Source of the DNA: an uncultured Prevotellaceae bacterium
Lineage (GTDB): Bacteria; Bacteroidota; Bacteroidia; Bacteroidales; Bacteroidaceae
Length of the DNA stretch: 23,949 bases
Assembly (NCBI GenBank): GCA_900543815.1
Contig: UQST01000040.1
Coordinates: 1-23,949 of the forward strand
Direction: 5' to 3'
Shown piece after piece: positions 23,577 to 23,949 of the stretch; position 1 is the stretch's first letter, and the number at the start of each line of letters is the position of its first letter. Under the pieces are notes generated by a model that saw only the letters and a list, made by a program, of their open reading frames with translations, was not told where the DNA came from and ran no database searches. A program made the position numbers and the translations under genes.

Positions 23577-23949
23577 ATGATGGACAAGATAAGCTCTCAG
23601 TACAATCAAGCGGTACAGCTTATAAAGTCGGCTATACTCCAAAATCAGTTGGAAGCAGCCAAGGCTGTCAACCGACAGATGCTCGCGCTATACTATGGCG
23701 TGGGCAAGTATGTCTCTGATAACACCCGCAAAGGAGTTTGGGGCACTGGAGCCATTGAAACGATTAGTGAACAGCTAAGAAGAGAACTACCTGGATTGCG
23801 AGGATTTGGCGTGTCTAACATTAAAAACATGCGACAATTTTATGAATCATGGAACGTCGCCGTAAATCGCCAGCCGACGGCTGACGATTTACAACTTACT
23901 GAAAAGGAGATAATTTCACCCACTTTGACTCTACTGAATATAAATCGCC
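23577..23949 (+). CDS. DUF1016 (YhcG-type) protein, N-terminal part, cut by window end
   Basis: The frame is open from ATG at 23577 to the last base (124 codons) and runs off the window. It matches the DUF1016 N-terminal domain: a leading helix (AVQLIKSAILQNQLEAAKAV), then LALYYGVGKYVSD, WGTGAIETISEQLRRELPGL and GFGVSNIKNMRQFYESW. In complete members a PD-(D/E)xK nuclease domain follows; here it would lie outside. The second ATG (23580) is an alternative start. The gene and its upstream region are clearly AT-richer than the GH13 and DUF2147 units, which suggests transfer. The family is frequent in Bacteroidetes beside restriction-modification genes. A decayed relative lies at 19799-20077 in the same orientation. 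Confidence 0.88.
   Translation, partial: MMDKISSQYNQAVQLIKSAILQNQLEAAKAVNRQMLALYYGVGKYVSDNTRKGVWGTGAIETISEQLRRELPGLRGFGVSNIKNMRQFYESWNVAVNRQPTADDLQLTEKEIISPTLTLLNINR

Overview
The window looks like a chromosomal segment of a Bacteroidales bacterium, most likely Prevotella or a close relative. The evidence is as follows. Start codons lack Shine-Dalgarno sequences. Several genes are preceded by the Bacteroidetes promoter pattern TTTG-N19-21-TAnnTTTG. The protein families are typical of the order: a carboxypeptidase-regulatory-like/beta-barrel outer-membrane protein, a DUF2027-Smr protein, a secreted GH106, a SusA-like GH13, a lipoprotein M3 peptidase and a COG1672 ATPase. The genus is an inference. 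No tRNA, rRNA, CRISPR array or intact insertion sequence was seen.

Layout, left to right. (1) 449-3457 (-) is a TonB-receptor-like outer-membrane beta-barrel protein with a Gly-rich tail, followed by a nested inverted repeat. (2) 4217-7991 (-) is an etfB-etfA-acyl-CoA dehydrogenase operon with a perfect promoter (8047-8077) and a hairpin terminator (4155-4189). (3) 8447-9199 (+) is exodeoxyribonuclease III, with its own perfect promoter divergent from the etf operon. (4) 9596-11367 (-) is a queA-NUDIX operon with a 4-nt overlap, ending in a strong intrinsic terminator built from a 22-bp repeat. (5) 11478-12584 (+) is a DUF2027-Smr protein, divergent from queA. (6) 12690-15788 (+) is a secreted GH106 glycosidase. 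(7) 15960-17399 (+) is an ATPase with a C-terminal PD-(D/E)xK nuclease-like domain, preceded by a perfect 22-bp inverted repeat. (8) 17629-19626 (-) is an M3 peptidase lipoprotein. (9) 19799-20077 (+) is a DUF1016 nuclease-family remnant with an internal deletion. (10) 20184-22088 (-) is a periplasmic-type GH13 alpha-glucan hydrolase. (11) 22702-23142 (+) is a secreted DUF2147 protein. (12) 23577 to the window end (+) is the start of an intact-looking DUF1016 protein, preceded by an array of degenerate 23-bp repeats.

Most of the left and centre is core metabolism and housekeeping: electron transfer, DNA repair, queuosine synthesis and glycan breakdown. The right part (about 15.8-24 kb) mixes these with accessory genes that are visibly AT-richer. 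The most unusual material is non-coding. It comprises two dispersed loci of an exactly 22-bp-period, quasi-palindromic GC-rich repeat (3795-3872 and 9509-9586), a 22/22/22-nt inverted-repeat block in front of the ATPase-nuclease gene, and a 23-bp-period AT-rich array in front of the DUF1016 gene. I cannot show that these form a new system, but they are the places to look.
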